DNA of 64,000 bases from Druceiella hillmani (GCA_039881145.1 JAYKKI010000095.1:7802501-7866500), one strand, 5' to 3'. Positions 45,235 through 57,109 are shown, numbered from the stretch's first letter. Program-made: numbers and translations. The notes: a model not told the origin generated them from the letters alone.

Positions 45235-45420
45235 TGGCAACAATGGAAGGCCCGCTACTATTCGATGACGCGAGCGCGCGAAACAAAAATATGAGTTTGA
45301 AATGTTGCGCAAACATGGCCGCCTGTTGGAGCAGCTGAAAAATTAATTCGACGCATCGCCTGACATAACAATGATAAACACCGCGGAACGCACGCAGTAC
45401 TCTAATTTCAACTAGCTACT
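45235..45420. promoter_or_regulatory. GC-rich island
   Basis: TGACGCGAGCGCGCGAAACA, then ACATGGCCGCCTGTTGGAGC, then ACCGCGGAACGCACGCAGTA. Includes CAGCTG (E-box) and ACAATGG (Sox-like). No ORF over 87 codons. Confidence 0.3.
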
Positions 45421-46810
45421 GGCATCCAAAAACACTTCGTTATTTTGTTTAAGAGACACGTTTAAATACTTAAATCATTCTACCAAATATAATACATTTG
45501 AATACTAGTAGGAATATATAAGCTAAGAGGTAGCATTCAATTAGAGTTCTACTTGACTTTTAATACGTCTCACAAACATATTCATGACTGGCTGAGGCTG
45601 CAACTTCGTCCATGTGGATCTTTAGAAAATAGTATTAAATTAACTTGAATTTTTGTCCAACTGGATTGTCTCAATACACATAATGCCATCTGCAATTAAT
45701 ACAAAAGTAAACTTTTTCCAAATAAGTGCATTTTTGATTAAAATTTCAAACTACCGTATCTTATTTTCTAGTAGGTTAGTTCTGATGACGTATATACGAG
45801 TATCTTACCAGACTTAAAAAAATCCATCGGTTAAAACTCTATTAAAACACTTTAAGCGGTTCTTGCGTGATGCACAAATAAACAGACAAAAATTCCAAAA
45901 CCTATATTATTGTGTCCTATTTCTTTTTCTATGTCCCCCCAAATCATTTTTTTATATCCATTTTCAATGTACAGACAGGTTAATTCTATTGTTTTATTGT
46001 ACATATCTTCAAATATTTTCTATTTTTCTTTTATTTTTGGATGGGAAATTCAAAAATGGAAAGAAGATAAAGACAATAAATGATTTTGTCAGCCTTTGTT
46101 CACGTAGCTACGTGTGATTTTCCGTATGTGTATTCCAGAATTAATATTTTTGTGATGGATGTTCTTTTATACATTTCGAATTCATTAGAAGAATTTTTAA
46201 GCGAAACTAAACATATAAGAAAATGGTTTCCAATGTTTTTGAAGGGATTCGTTTTGCGCTAATAAACTACACTCTGAGGGAATAGTTCCAAAGCGTTTCA
46301 CTGACATACGAAGCTATTAGAATGACATCTATCGGTCAATTTAAATAAGTTTTGGCAACTGCACTTTTAGTGGGTGAACATTATCCAATGCAATAAAATT
46401 TGTACGTCATCCATTCGCATGACGATAATGTGATAAATACGAGCTCTTTGATTAAAAAAGATGATTTGATCGTGCTCAGATAAAATATATACGATTAATA
46501 CATAGTAATATTTAATTAACTATCAATCATTATTAAAATATAATTATTTACTCTTAAGTTAATAAACACAACGATATAGTTATTAAGATGGTAAAGTATT
46601 ATTACCAAGGTAAAATGTTACAATTATAACTGCATATGTTAGATATTTTATTGTATCTTAATTTATTATGTATAATAAGAGAGAACGAAACAGATGCAAA
46701 AATTTTACTTTGGCCTACGGAGCGCAAACTGTTATTTTTAAACAAAGTTCTCAAACTCGTTTTGCATTTTACATTATAACGAAAATTTAGTAGTCTTATG
46801 ATTTTTACAG
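45421..46810. other. A+T-rich stretch, no gene seen
   Basis: Short ORFs at 45863-46262 are hydrophobic and chance-like. Confidence 0.4.
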
Positions 46811-46814
46811 ATAC

Positions 46815-47390
46815 GAAGACTATAAAATGGATAAGAAGACTATAAAATGGATAAGGAAAAGGATGTGGATGGAAGACATAAGTGAGAATACAATGAAAAC
46901 AAAATGGAGATAGCCAGGTCATGTTGCCAGAATGGACAACAACAGATGGACGAGGAAACAACAGAACAGAAACCATGGTACAAAAAAAGAAAGCAAAGAA
47001 CATCAATGCCCAAATGATATAACGACATAGAGAAAGTAGCCGAAACCGGAAGGATGAACATAGCACAGAACAGATAAATATGAAAAGATGTAGAAAAGTC
47101 ATATGTCCACAGGTGGATGCAATCTGCTCAATAAAGATGATGAAGGATATTGTCTACCCTATCTCAGAAACAGATTCAGAATCACTATCTCTGAAAACCT
47201 GCTATAACATTCTATAACTTTCTATAACTATAACTTTCGCTAAATATAAAACTTGCAAAAAATCGTAGTTTTATTTGATTTGCTCTTTTGTATATCAGTC
47301 AGTTCATTACTTTATAATCGATATTTTACCCATTTCTCTATAACCTAAAAACTTCAAATTAGGCACAAGCATTTGTGTTTGCTGATGATA
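46815..47390 (+). pseudogene. Non-LTR retrotransposon 3' end, left member of an inverted pair
   Basis: Plus-strand frames give WIRKRMWMEDISENTMKTKW, PGHVARMDNNRWTRK (the WAGHVARMxDxRWTK motif) and, after a frameshift, YNDIEKVAETGRMNIAQNR then KDVEKSYVHRWMQSAQ, with a stop at 47132-47134. This is the standard C-terminus of a lepidopteran RT element. About 255 bp of 3' UTR follow. The 19-20-bp GAAGACTATAAAATGGATAA is duplicated at its left edge (46815, 46834). The long minus ORF across it is an antisense shadow. Confidence 0.82.
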
Positions 47391-47406
47391 AATAGTTATA
47401 AAAATT

Positions 47407-47410
<4 letters not shown>

Positions 47411-47468
<58 letters not shown>
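47411..47468. repeat. (TA)n microsatellite
   Basis: Pure TA tract in the spacer of the inverted pair. Confidence 0.95.
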
Positions 47469-47469
<1 letters not shown>

Positions 47470-47470
<1 letters not shown>

Positions 47471-48190
47471 TATATCTACCCATTATAAAATACCGCTTTA
47501 CGTGAACTAGACATTCATTGCATGATTATAGTAAATAGTAACCATATAATAACTCTGAATGGAAAGATACTGAAATTGATACACTAAATCTGCCTTTCAC
47601 AATTAGATAAATATTTTTAGAAACAAGAATATTCGTTACGATTTTCATTTTAAATATAATAGAAAACGTAATATCATTTACTTTTAAATTATCATGATAA
47701 TCATTAGCTTAAGCACTTCTTTCTGGAGTAAAGGACTTCAATAAACAGTTACCGAGTAAGATTACATTTTTAAATCTAGTTTCTCTCTCAAAGTGTAAAA
47801 TTATGATTTGCATTATTGTTTCAGGTAACTTATGTTATTATTCTGAGATAATGTCATTGTCGTTTGCGTATGAAGTAAATGCGGATTTTCGTGTCTACTC
47901 TGTTTAATTTTTGGATGGTAACAGGGGTAAATCAACACCCCTACAGTAGAAAGACACAACTATATGTCAGAAGTCGATTTTTAGTTTTTTGAGCTACATA
48001 TTGATTTTCACATAAAATATGTAAACTTTAGTTTTATTTACAGCCATTTAACACCACAATGACCACACACCTGTTGTTACTGACGTATGTTGAAAATATT
48101 GTTTTCCGAAGGTTAATTTGAAAAATATACCTTTAGTTATTTATTTTAAACTTTAATATACACATTATATACTATATGTATTGTATACAT
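47470..48190. other. Spacer of the inverted pair, no gene seen
   Basis: A+T-rich, nothing supported. Confidence 0.4.
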
Positions 48191-48195
48191 ATATG

Positions 48196-48282
48196 TATAA
48201 TGATTCATCTTACTGCGAATTAATGTCGTATATGTACATGTACATATATGACATTAATTCGTAGCAAGATGGAGTCATTATG
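48196..48282. repeat. 87-bp palindrome with almost no loop
   Basis: Centred on ATATGTACA|TGTACATAT at 48238/48239. The arms (TAATGATTCATCTTACTGCG and so on) pair with a few mismatches and one bulge. It lies in the spacer of the inverted retrotransposon pair. Confidence 0.82.
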
Positions 48283-48800
48283 TGGAATCTCTAAAAAGAT
48301 AAGTACTGTCTTATGGTTGAAAGGATACAAAAAAAATTGTATGCTCTTTATATACAATATGATTAAGTCCCTTTTTCGTTCCTTTCTTCTTTTATCCTTG
48401 TTATGGTGAACTTCCATCCACTCGAATTTCGAAAGGACTACATTAGTCATTTTCATTTTCAAAATATTATGGGGCAATATTTTCTATCCTTTGTTATTAT
48501 TTTAGATATCTTTTTTGAGCCAAATAAATGTGAGAGCTCGTGAGCATAAACCGTTCGTCCTACCACCTTCCTAAACGGATTTATATCGAGCTCTATGCCT
48601 GCCGCGAGCATACCTGAATGTTGATATGTTTGGATTTTTTTTATTGATTGAAATTTGTTTTCTTTATAGTTAGGCATTGATAATATTTAACCAAACAATA
48701 AATGTGTTATAAATAAATGAAATTTTAATTTATTAACAAAGGTAACCCTTAACCCAATTTCGTTCTCTATTATCACCACCCCATTATTTATCATGATATA
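48283..48800. other. Spacer, no confident gene
   Basis: A GC-richer patch (48530-48610, GAGCTCGTGAGCATAAACCG) has a 72-codon minus frame without a recognised domain. Confidence 0.35.
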
Positions 48801-48802
48801 TC

Positions 48803-49350
48803 CTCACCAAACACAAATATGTGTCCCAAATTTGAAGTTTTCACCTTATAGAGAAATAAGTAAAATATCGATTATAAAATCATCAGTAGACTGATATACA
48901 AAAGAGCAAGTCAAATAAAAGCTTCACGATTTTTCGATATTTAGCGAAAGTTGTAGGTATAGAAAGTTATAGAATGTTATAGCAGGTTTTCCCAGATAGT
49001 GATTCTGAATCTGTTTCTGAAATAGGGTGGACAATATTCTTCATCATCTTTATTGAGCAGTTTGCATCCGCCTGTGGACATTTGACTTTTCTACATCTTT
49101 TCATATCTATCTATTCTGTGCTATGTTCATCCTTCCACTTCCGGCTACTTTCTCGAGTCATTATACCATTTGGTCAATGGTGTTCTTTGCTTTCTTTTTT
49201 TGTACCATGGTTTCCGTTCGGTTGTTTTCCGTCTGTTGTTATCAATTCCGGCAACATAAGCCACCTATATCGATTTTATTTTCACTGTATTCTCAGTTAT
49301 ATATTGCATGCACATCCTTTTCCTTATCCATTTCATAGTCTTCAAGAGTT
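48803..49350 (-). pseudogene. Non-LTR retrotransposon 3' end, right member of the inverted pair
   Basis: The minus strand matches 46815-47390 throughout: GATAAGGAAAAGGATGT, CATGGTACAAAAAAAGAAAG, GGATGAACATAGCACAGAAT, TCCACAGGCGGATGCAA, TCAGAATCACTATCT and CTCTTTTGTATATCAGTC. Identity looks to be around 80-85%. Stops are scattered and it is non-coding. The 110-codon plus ORF (49082-49414) is an antisense shadow. Confidence 0.85.
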
Positions 49351-49775
49351 TCCTTTCCACTTAAAGTTTCTGTGTTATTCTTCCAGTGAATGCCTATATT
49401 TCTGTAGCACATAATAAGACTGGGATTATGCACTGTTCTTGAAACCGTATTTTAATTTTTAATGTGAATCGTTTGTAGATATTATCGAATACATTGTTAA
49501 ATTTTTGAAATGATTAGACAATATAAACTATTCAACATACTGAGAAAAGCATAACTGAGAAAAGTTTAACTTGCGATCCGTAAGAATAAGTGCAATCGTA
49601 TTGTGTTAACATTATTGGGAAATTACTGGTGAAACCAAAAGCGCACGCCACTCTTTTTTATTAGTTACTAAATAAAAAATTGAAGGAAAAACCTAAAAAT
49701 ATAAAAACTAGAAACATCACGGAGTTGATAGACGAGGTATTCCGCACAAAACGGAGGCCGGGAAAGTTGCCGTGC
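49351..49775. other. A+T-rich stretch, no gene seen
   Basis: Nothing supported. Confidence 0.35.
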
Positions 49776-49779
49776 ACCA

Positions 49780-50175
49780 AAAAATTGTACTGTTTATAAA
49801 TCTTAAACTATTTGACATATCATTGTGAATATTAATAGGTTTCTTTTCCGTTATTTAACCAAAAAATAATCACTAAAATCGGTCAAGAATTACGACCCGT
49901 AACGTATCCTCACACGCTATGTACACGTACGAGGAACCGCTACAGGTTGTACTCGTTTGACGTACCTAAGTACTAAGTGCGGAAACGCACATCATTTTTC
50001 AAAGGCAAATTTAGATCGTAATAAATATTAAAAAATAAACTAGAAAATGGTACCATTTTTAGAGGAAAATACGCTCCTTCCAAAGACCTATATTAAATAT
50101 TGAATATTTGTAAAATTGGTCAAGTTCTGTAGTCAAAACTTGAGGCTAGCGCGTTAGTCGTTAATTAAAGCACAC
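49780..50175 (+). repeat. Dispersed repeat family A, copy 4
   Basis: CATTGTGAATATTAATAGGT, CAAGAATTACGACCCGTAAC, CACATCATTTTTCAAAGGCA, AAAATGGTACCATTTTTAGA, then ACTTGAGGCTAGCGCGTTAG. Close to the 35.5-kb copy in the first half and to the 12.7-kb copy in the second. Confidence 0.65.
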
Positions 50176-50369
50176 ATCCGCGAGTTATGCCAAAATAGAT
50201 GCATTATGAAAAATTAACATGATCGAGGAAAATATCTACGCCAAAGTTTCCACTAGAAAATCAAGGGCAAGTAATGACCATTCGATAACTTCGCCAGTCA
50301 GGTAAACAGGTGGCCTATAGCAAATAATGAAACGGCAATATTACAAACCGAACTGTTCAATGGAGTTAT

Positions 50370-50720
50370 ATCGACGGCCCACACCATTCAGGTCCGTGTT
50401 TACGCGTGGCATTGCAGTGACGTCACCGCTACAAACGCTCGACAAATATGCGACGCGGCTTGATTGCTGCGAGCGGCATCGATACGTTCGGGCGGAGCTC
50501 GAGACTACGAGGGGCAAATATTGGTGTTTGGCAAAGAAAGCGGCGCGGGCGGGCGTCGGCGGTAAACGGCTCGCGCCAATTCTTGCAGTGCAGCACGCGG
50601 ACGGTGCGCCGTCCTTTGCAGGTCAAAATATTATCGTTTACATGTGGGACGTAAGTGGAAATGATGTAGCGAGACGAACGATGACGTCAGACGTGAAAGC
50701 AGTGACGCTTTTACGTTTTC
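50370..50720. promoter_or_regulatory. Large GC-rich island with CRE- and forkhead-like words
   Basis: AGTGACGTCACCGC (full CRE-type TGACGTCA), GGGCAAATATTGGTGTTTGG, GCGGCGCGGGCGGGCGTCGG, and CRE-like TGACGTCA again near 50682. A 157-codon plus ORF (50327-50800) spans it, but several antisense and alternative frames are also open, as expected from GC content. The product shows no domain. Confidence 0.35.
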
Positions 50721-50804
50721 CAACATCGGGAAAATTCGTTAGTTCATGCACACGCTACAACAGTGTTTATCAGCTAAATTTACCAGATATATTTGAATAA
50801 TTTA

Positions 50805-51250
50805 CTGCTACATCATTAATTGCTCCTTATATATTTACATCATTACACTTAGTAGAGGTAACCTTTACATCAGTTACTAATTTTTGATATTTTACTGCTG
50901 TCCTTCAATGTACTTGCGTCATCGATATTTTTTTCTCTAAAAATGAATTTACATAAATAACATCATAAAAATGGTATTGCACACCTAGTTACATAATACA
51001 TCTAAATAATAATTAACCTTGTAAGTAACGGTATAGAATTCATATAATTATTGTTATGGAATTTTTATATTTTTATATAATTTCTTTCATTTGTGTAACA
51101 GAGGTGAATGTAGCAGGTAGTGCATATGTTGTTAGTGCAGTGTTCCATTTTGAATAATTTATTCATTATTATATTAAATTTTTATTTTATTATGAGAAGA
51201 CAAGAAAACATCGTATTTCGAAATACATTTTGCTCGAGACTGTACCGTAC
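50805..51250. other. A+T-rich stretch, no gene seen
   Basis: Nothing supported. Confidence 0.4.
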
Positions 51251-51254
51251 GCGA

Positions 51255-51730
51255 CTTTTTACCTAGTGGAAAATTTTACATAAAAGTTTCCTGATAGAAT
51301 ACAAAACGTCTTTGAACACGTTTATTTTCCTAAGATTTGTATAAAAAAGATATGAATTATTGATAGGTATGTCCAAAGACTAAAAATAGATGAAGAAATT
51401 TTGGAACTTTGTTAAAAAAATTGTGTGTAAAAGCTTCAACCGTCACTTCTCTGTAGTCCAGATAGAATACAAAATGTCTTTGCACTTGTATTTCCATAAA
51501 CATTTATGTAAAGGTATGCATTATTAACAGGTATGTCCAAAAATTAAAAATTGGAATTTACCTCGTGGAAAATTTTGTATAAAAGTTCGGAATACCACTC
51601 GCCTTTAGCCCAGATCGAATACAAAACATCTTTGAGCATTTTATTTTCATAAAGATTTATATAAAAAAGATATACAGTATTGACAGGTATATCCAAGACT
51701 TAAATAGTTGAAGAAAATATTTCATTTTAG
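51255..51730. repeat. ~154-167-bp tandem repeat, three units
   Basis: GATAGAATACAAAACGTCTT at 51293, 51460 (ATGTC) and 51614 (GATCG..CATC). Each is followed by TTTATTTTCATAAAGATTTA, AGGTATGTCCAAA and GTGGAAAATTTT. Confidence 0.82.
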
Positions 51731-52040
51731 ACTTGCGATCCATAGATCCCATAAAATCATAGACTTTTAATATACATATTTGATGACAACAATGTTTTTA
51801 GAAAAAAAAAGTTTAAATAACGTGGAATGAACCAGCTCCGTCGTAGAGAGAACTGACTTCGTCTGGGTAATCTTGATCGTCGCAAATAAGTACATCTTTT
51901 AATTATGTTCTACAAATATTTGATATACTATTATAATACAAGTTAAACTAATTGTTCTATCGATAAATGGTTAAATTCTCGGAAGTGACAAAATATAATA
52001 ATTCAGATTATGCACGAATTTCGGATTTATTAATATTATC
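51731..52040. other. A+T-rich stretch, no gene seen
   Basis: Nothing supported. Confidence 0.35.
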
Positions 52041-52043
52041 TAA

Positions 52044-52394
52044 ATTTTATTCCATTGTATTGAACTTATCGTGCTATATGAACGTTGCTTGGCGTACTGG
52101 TTTTCGCCGATTTCCAAAGGTGAGACTACTAGATTACTTTTACCGAACGTTCCTAATCATGTTGGAAAAATTTGGCCCAAATCTGACCACAACACATTTA
52201 AGTGCATTGCAATTCTTAACACGGAGCATGGACCACATTTTGTTTACGAGTACAGTGACAAACGTAGAGTTTTGTTTCAGAATCATGGGAATTTTTAGAA
52301 CTTGGTTTGCGACAGGGTTTGGAGAAAACGGATATTTGATTCATTCAGAGCGTTCGGAAAACGCGTTCGAGAAAAAATAGATGTAATTGCTTAA
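52044..52394 (+). pseudogene. Coding-like relic, protein not recognised
   Basis: A plus frame is open from 52044 to TAA 52392-52394 with one internal TAG (52296-52298). GC is raised relative to its flanks. Its product is protein-like: YERCLAYWFSPISKGETTRL, VPNHVGKIWPKSDHNTFKCI, AILNTEHGPHFVYEYSDKRR, and after the stop VWRKRIFDSFRAFGKRVREK. A second frame (51967-52380, 137 codons) is also open, so the assignment is not certain. No family recognised. Could be a degraded host exon or transposon segment. Confidence 0.35.
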
Positions 52395-52399
52395 TAGCT

Positions 52400-53410
52400 C
52401 ATTGTATATGGACAGTCTTTAAGCCCGATAAGTAGAATGTTTTTTTACGGGACACTAGAGAACCCATAGAAGGGCCTTCGCACACTTGTGTAACATGAGA
52501 GAATCGTTATGGACTCCAGAAGGGACTCTGAGATGACCCGGTTGGCGTTTGGCATAATGAACGTAACTTATAGATCATCATTTGGATTAAACTTTTAAAG
52601 CTAATTGTCGAAGTATGCGTTTCAGTCACGTGAAAAACTTATTAGTTTTTTTAACAAATTGGCACTTCTTCAAAATTATAATCAACTTTTTGTTTACCTT
52701 TCTGGTACTTGTTTAGATTTGGTCACACCAATCTCGTTTCCGTTATAGTGATGGATTGCTGCGCTATCTCTACAATAGACTTTGTCGATGATAATGTCGG
52801 TTTGGATTCTGATATTGTACACGTAATAAAAACATATAAACTATCTGATTCAATATTTTCATATATAAATACTTTGTTCTTTGTGGAGCTTTAAGGTTTT
52901 GTAGATACTACTTTCTTTCAATAAAAATGTACGATTCAATCTTCTAAAAAATTTAAATTCTTTACACTTTTTCTGGATACATATCTACAATAATTAAATG
53001 ATAAAAGAGTGAGTAGATGGTTTTAAGAAGTAGGTTCATTTAAATTGTATCTCTTTAAAACGTTAGGGATTACGTGGTCTCTTAAACTTTTAGGTCTTTT
53101 TTGGGCTACCACTATGATAAATGTAATTTAAAACCAATGTAATTTCACTTTTTTTTCGTTCTGCAAATGAAAGGAAAAACGTAAAAAACACAGTATTTAA
53201 TAAAAACAATTTCCGTTCGTGATTATTTTAATAAAAAAATCGATTTGAAATGTTCTCTTACTATGAATAAGCGGCTATCAATAGGCTGCCAAACATCAAA
53301 TGTATAATTCTTTCAGCAAATCTTTTTGCTTATTTCATTTATTTTTCTCACTTATTTTTTTTCATAATATATGTAACTTGTTTATTGTCATTGTGGTTTA
53401 TTGAGTTAAT
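52400..53410. other. A+T-rich stretch, no gene seen
   Basis: Nothing supported. Confidence 0.4.
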
Positions 53411-53414
53411 AACA

Positions 53415-53530
53415 AAATTAGGCCTTTCAGGGCGCGGCGCATCGCAAGGTTTCAGGCTCGATCACCGGCTGCTCGTCGAGCGAGGCTATATAAATGATCT
53501 GATTGGCTATAAGAGTTTGCTCTCGCAGCC
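53415..53530 (+). repeat. tRNA-like SINE relic (family E), copy 2
   Basis: AAGGTTTCAGGCTCGATCAC, then CGGCTGCTCGTCGAGCGAGG, then CTATATAAATGATCTGATTG parallels 20200-20255. Confidence 0.4.
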
Positions 53531-53534
53531 CTTA

Positions 53535-55915
53535 GTTCACCATATGCACCAATTAATTAAAGTTTGTAAATTTATAAACGTAGTTTCATTGGTTTAATTT
53601 GCATATTAGATGTATAATGTCATTAAGGAGAGTTAATACTACTTACAATGTATATTTTCATTGAATAACCATCAAGTAGTAAAATTCTCATTGGCGCTAA
53701 AGTACTTTTGTTTCAATCGCAGTGAAAATAAAAGAAAATCAGTATAAGTTCAGTTTAGCAAAAATGTAAATTTCTAAGTTTTTTGCTTTGAAATGAAGGA
53801 ATTAATATAAAAAATGACGTATTTAAAAAAATTCGTGCTCAATCATGTTACTTTATTATATATTTATTTTATTATATCAAATTTATTTGAAAAAACTCTG
53901 AATGCGAAGAAACGGCTGTCAATTAGTTGTCAAATATAATTTTTATAACTTCTTATTATGCAATATTCTTTGCGCATTTTGGTATTTTTGTTTTTTGGGT
54001 TTTTTTATATCGGTTTCTCTTTGTGTTTGCAAATTCAGGGTTTAATATTACTAAGAATAGCAATTAAGTCGAAAAACCTATTTGTTATATTTCCTTAACA
54101 AAGTGCACTTTTGTATGGGAACTTTTTCAAACTTTTTTCTTCGTTTTTACCTATATTCTTTCATTTAAACCAAAAAAATATTTCGCTAAACTGGGTTTGT
54201 TCATAAGAAAAATATTGTTTACTTACCATAAAACAATATATTGACGTTAAAATGCAAAACGTGGGATTTATTTTAAAAAGTAATTTTTAAATAAGTTGGA
54301 ATTAGGGATGTTCTCAACTTACGTTTAAGCAATCAACGAATTGAGGTGACATTTATATTGGGTTGCCAGAACTAAAACAACAAAGTATTCCGCACTGAAA
54401 AAGATTGATTTGAAATATATATTTGTGTGTTAATGAAATAATCATAATTTTTTATAATTTAAAAATAAAAAGATCTGTACACCATGATTTGGTGTATATA
54501 ATTATTTCATACAATAACTAAATTAATAGTATGGCAACATATTCTGTGAATATACCTGTAATCTAGTCTTTCCATGTCTTTCCACAGTACAATAAGCTTT
54601 CAGGGGTCCTTGAAAGCATGATATATTACATCCTACTCCAAATATTTACTTAGAATAGACCTCACAGGAAAGCTCTCAAACGCTTTAACATTGTTTGTTA
54701 AGTTTTACTAGTGTTTGAGAAACTTGTTTGTTTTTACACGATTTATAACTTCTGAAGGGTACTTTTTTAAGTACATGTTGAAAAAATATTGGATTAAATT
54801 TGTTTCTTTTATTTTTTAGTTCTTACTTCACTTAAAAAGACGACATCGTAGATTAGCGCTAATTGGACAACAACTAGTGATGTTGTCCGAATAGATTGAT
54901 CGGAAGCCTTGAAGGCCAAAATGCTAAATCCCTTCCCTTCTAGTTTCCCATGTCTTATCTTATTTATAGAGATTTTCAAATTATACTCATTTTTTACTGT
55001 GACGCACTAATCTGTTATTCGATATTTTCAATCAAATTTGTAGTTTGTATTAAAAAAAATTAAAAAATATCAACAACTTCGCTCTCGTTAGTAACAACAT
55101 ATCACGAATTTATGTATACAGTCAATATAAACAATGTTTTGATCTAATAGGTTTTTTAGATTGTTTCTTAACTGCGTGACATAAGTAATGATCAATTTGC
55201 TCATTAATTTTTAAGTGATAGAAGCACAAACAAACAGACGAAATACTGATATATATCTAATAGACTGATAGAATAAAATTCGAAAGACGCTTAAAAGCTC
55301 ATATTCTTTCACAGGCTGTAAAAAAAACAACAGTGAAACCACCATCTAAATTTGTTTAGTAGTTTTGACGCGATGCGCGGATAGATGGAAAGAGAATTAA
55401 AAGACTTTGATATTGTGCTCTATAGCTTATTTATACTTTCTGAAACAATTATCTCCAGAAGAGTTTATAATCTAAGTACCTTTTTTGTATTTATTGTTAT
55501 GTTATTTGTAGGGTACTGACTATAGATAATATTATGCGATATTGTCAAGAAATAAAAAACGTGCAATTTTTTGTTGTGTTTGTTGATGTACTAATAACGA
55601 TTGTATTAATGTACTACGAACGATTGTATATATGTGTACTTGTTGATGTACTAATAAAAATGAATACTTCATGAAAAAGATCTTCAGGGCAGAGAGAAAT
55701 AATTATTTATTTTATTCACATTACTGGAAACCTCACCAGCAAAAACACGTTGGCTTACTGATAAGAAGGCAGTGTCTTGCAGCCCACAGAAACGGACAGA
55801 GTGTAACTGTGTTACTTTGGGCACAATTAAAGAGAAAAAAAATTAAAATCAGTTATAAAAATAAAAAAGTGTGTAATGTAAATTTGGATATATAATCCGA
55901 AGTATCTTCATATTT
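53535..55915. other. Long A+T-rich stretch, no gene seen
   Basis: No repeat unit, RNA gene or coherent coding frame recognised. A 74-codon ORF at 55671-55895 lacks any known domain. Confidence 0.4.
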
Positions 55916-55917
55916 AC

Positions 55918-56445
55918 CTACCTAGCTACTAATATTCTAGTTACTTCATACCTTTGCATATACCTGTACATATTTATTTATCTAGCTACTAATATCCTTT
56001 TTACTTCATGCCTTTGTATATATCTGTAAACATTAACCTACCTAGCTGCTAATATTCTAGTTACTTGTTTTGTTTCTGTTTGTATATTTTTATTTACTTA
56101 GCCACTAATATCCTAGTTACTTCATGCCTTTGTATATATTTATTTACTTAGCTACTGATATCCTAGTTACTTCATGCCTTTGTATATACCTGTTACCTAG
56201 CTACTAATATCCTAATTACTTCATGCCTTTATAAATACCAGTACATATTCACCTACCTAGCTGCTAATATTCTAGTTACTTCATGCCTTTGTATATATTT
56301 ATTTACTTAGCTAATAATATCCTAGTTACTTCATGCCTTTGTATATACCTGTTACCTAACTACTAATATCCTAATTACTTTATGCCTTTGTATATACCTG
56401 TACATATTTACCTACCTAGCTGTTAATATCCTAATAATTACCTAT
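55918..56445. repeat. 49/50/60-bp satellite with 159-bp higher-order period
   Basis: AGCTACTAATATCCTAGTTA, then CTTCATGCCTTTGTATATA marks units at 55924, 55984, 56044, 56100, 56150, 56199, 56259, 56309, 56358 and 56418. The spacings are 60, 60, 56, 50, 49, 60, 50, 49 and 60, so the pattern 60-50-49 is repeated. Confidence 0.92.
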
Positions 56446-57105
56446 TAAGACACGTCGATATAAAATTAACCTATTAAGACACGTCGATATTAGAATATAA
56501 GTGAAGATAAGAAAGAAAAGGTTGAGAAAAGAATATTACTGGTCAAAATATAACAATAATTCGATCTGAGAAGTTTCTTAAACGCCGATGAATATTCAGA
56601 AAAAATACCATATTTATTGAACCGAAAATAAAGCTGACGTACACGTTTTGAAATCTTCCTAATTGGTTGACAATTTATTCAGATTAGTTTAGGTAGCGAG
56701 AAATAGGCAAGGTGGAGTATACAATTTATATTTAGAACTGAAATATTAGTCATTTTATGGGAATGGTTTAAATATGTTCTGCAATATAATTCGTCAGTAG
56801 TAAACTGTTAAACAACCTTTCTTATTCCAATGTGACTCACGTAAAAGAACTTAAAGAATAGTATTATTAAATTATTTTCAACTATAATACGGTAGATACC
56901 GTAAATATTTACCGTTGACGCAATGTAAACAATATGAAGCAAAATGCAATTGAAACGCTTTATAAAATTTGCTTGGGAATTGATTTTATCTCGTAATCTA
57001 AAATGTTAACCCCATTGTTATATAAAATGGTATACGTATATCGCAAAATGTTGTTTAATAAAGCTTTAAAGGGATTATCGGCTCTGGTACCTTTCGAACC
57101 GTAAT
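56446..57105. other. A+T-rich stretch, no gene seen
   Basis: TTAAGACACGTCGATAT is duplicated near 56446-56490. Otherwise nothing supported. Confidence 0.4.
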
Positions 57106-57109
57106 AACT

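Noticed and set aside
46602..47102. 166-codon minus ORF, the longest in the window
   Set aside because: It is the antisense of a retrotransposon C-terminus whose plus-strand motifs (GHVARM, RWTRK, YVHRWMQ) are recognisable. The F/S/C-rich product is an antisense artefact.
48459..48677. 72-codon minus ORF containing AHELSHLFG, reminiscent of a metalloprotease HExxH motif
   Set aside because: The text is HELSH: H-E-L-S-H does fit HExxH, but the surrounding residues do not resemble any zincin, the frame is short and it lies in decayed repeat spacer. Treated as chance.
49082..49414. 110-codon plus ORF resembling the 46.6-kb ORF
   Set aside because: Antisense shadow of the inverted second copy of the same retrotransposon end. 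The similarity reflects the repeat, not a gene family.
50327..50800. 157-codon plus ORF in the GC-rich island
   Set aside because: Several frames are open at once on both strands in this GC-rich, stop-poor DNA. The product has no domain. I kept the island as a candidate regulatory element instead.
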